DNA of 64,000 nt from Borrelia maritima (GTDB lineage Bacteria > Spirochaetota > Spirochaetia > Borreliales > Borreliaceae): contig NZ_CP044535.1 in the NCBI RefSeq assembly GCF_008931845.1, forward strand, positions 248,001 to 312,000. The letters are read 5' to 3'. Every line of letters begins with the position of its first letter. The stretch's first letter is position 1. The translations under genes and the position numbers were made by a program. Shown here in pieces: positions 63,352 through 64,000 of the stretch. Below the pieces are notes generated by a model. That model was not told the origin of the DNA and did not search any database. It saw only the letters and a program-made list of their open reading frames with translations.

Positions 63352-64000
63352 CTAAATATAATTTAAAATTCTCTCCAACCTGTTTAACCTTGAACCCTTA
63401 ATAACAATAAAAACTGAAGGTTCCAAGCTTTTTAAAAAAAAATCAATAAATTTATCAAACTCACTAAAGTAATATAAACATCTTTCAACTAAATTCTCAG
63501 AATCTCTAACATCTAAAAATTCTTCACCAATTAGAAAAATTTTATCAAAATTCATTAAAACAGCCTCTTGAATTAAATCTTTATGAGTTTTATATGCAAA
63601 TTCTCCAAGCTCTTTAAAAGATCCAAGAACTATAAATTTTTTGTTTTGGATATTAAGGTCCAAAATCATATTTTTCAAGGCCATAAAAGAACCCATATTG
63701 CCATTATAAGAATCATTTAAAATTAAATATCCATTTTTTGTCAAAATTTCTGCCCTGCCCTTTTGAAAAGCAGTTTCAATAAGGCCTTCTCTAATTTCTT
63801 TTTCTCTTATTCCCAAAAATAAAGCTAAATTAATACATCCTATTGCATTAAAAATATTATGCCGGCCTAGCAATAAAATAGAGTACTCAAACCCTTTGTA
63901 AACAAAGTCATAAGAAAATTTTCCTTCCACAAAAGAAAATGATTTAATATTAAGATTTTCAAAATCAAAATAAACAATTTTAACATTTGGATTTGCTATT
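63352..64000 (-). CDS. murF: UDP-MurNAc-tripeptide D-Ala-D-Ala ligase MurF, C-terminal part
   Basis: Final cytoplasmic amide ligase in making the UDP-MurNAc-pentapeptide. The frame is open to the window edge at 64000, so the N-terminus and ATP-binding P-loop are outside. Visible parts include LLGRHNIFNAIGCINLALF (Mur ligase central domain), KGRAEILTK, and NDSYNGNMGSF. The last is the MurF-specific counterpart of the DDSYNANP loop. The C-terminal Rossmann domain is complete (IVLGSFKELGE). It is followed after 17 bases by mraY. Confidence 0.9.
   Translation of the reverse strand, partial: IANPNVKIVYFDFENLNIKSFSFVEGKFSYDFVYKGFEYSILLLGRHNIFNAIGCINLALFLGIREKEIREGLIETAFQKGRAEILTKNGYLILNDSYNGNMGSFMALKNMILDLNIQNKKFIVLGSFKELGEFAYKTHKDLIQEAVLMNFDKIFLIGEEFLDVRDSENLVERCLYYFSEFDKFIDFFLKSLEPSVFIVIKGSRLNRLERILNYI

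Noticed and set aside
1..64000. CRISPR array, insertion sequence, prophage or plasmid-derived segment
   Set aside because: No regularly spaced repeats, transposase, integrase or terminal repeats were seen; all genes fit the conserved chromosome order.

Overview
The window is spirochaete chromosome, almost certainly from the Lyme group (Borrelia/Borreliella). Base composition is very AT-rich. The gene content and order are those known for the B. burgdorferi chromosome from glpD through the large flgB flagellar operon to ftsZ, mraY and murF. Protein features fit too: CDP-choline-type phosphatidylcholine synthase, FlbB/FlbD-type spirochaete motor proteins, and spirochaete lipoboxes. I cannot assign the species. 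No mobile element, CRISPR array, rRNA gene or plasmid-like segment was seen.

Region 1 (1-17944) is a mosaic. It holds the 3' end of glpD and a bidirectional terminator. Next is a minus-strand triad: a YaaR/DUF327-like protein, a bactofilin and an M23 peptidase. Plus-strand genes follow: rdgB; pepF-pcs-dedA; tRNA-Leu(GAG) with a near-perfect promoter; leuS and an RND-type exporter; and recJ, an M23 peptidase and rpsU. Lon lies on the opposite strand. Region 2 (17979-27684) holds a minus-strand envelope operon (acidic membrane protein, lytic transglycosylase, uppP, ftsK). A divergent palindromic promoter region separates it from a TPR protein with an Mrr-like tail. A LysM-M23 peptidase and signal peptidase I follow.

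Region 3 (27706-64000) runs 36 kb on the minus strand without a switch. Read in the direction of transcription, it is murF-mraY-ftsW-ftsQ-ftsA-ftsZ, a TPR lipoprotein, dprA and hslV-hslU. Then come flgB-flgC-fliE-fliF-fliG-fliH-fliI-fliJ-flbB-fliK-flgD-flgE, flbD-motA-motB-fliL-fliM-fliN-fliO-fliP-fliQ-fliR and flhB-flhA-flhF-flhG. The tail is five less-known genes: BB0268-like, FapA-like, a 100-aa protein, a SwrB/DUF6115-like protein and a short Hsp70. Together these make the peptidoglycan precursor and divisome, then the periplasmic flagellar motor, export gate, hook and positioning GTPases. Gene ends overlap or abut almost throughout, so translation is probably coupled.

No intergenic stretch exceeds 300 bases. 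The longest, 14381-14656 between lon and recJ, is AT-rich with one credible lon promoter. I do not see a wholly novel system. The best leads are the uncharacterised genes at the flagellar operon tail, the TPR/Mrr-like protein, the RecJ insertion, the TPR lipoprotein joined to ftsZ, and a nine-base G tract in the ftsZ nucleotide-binding loop.
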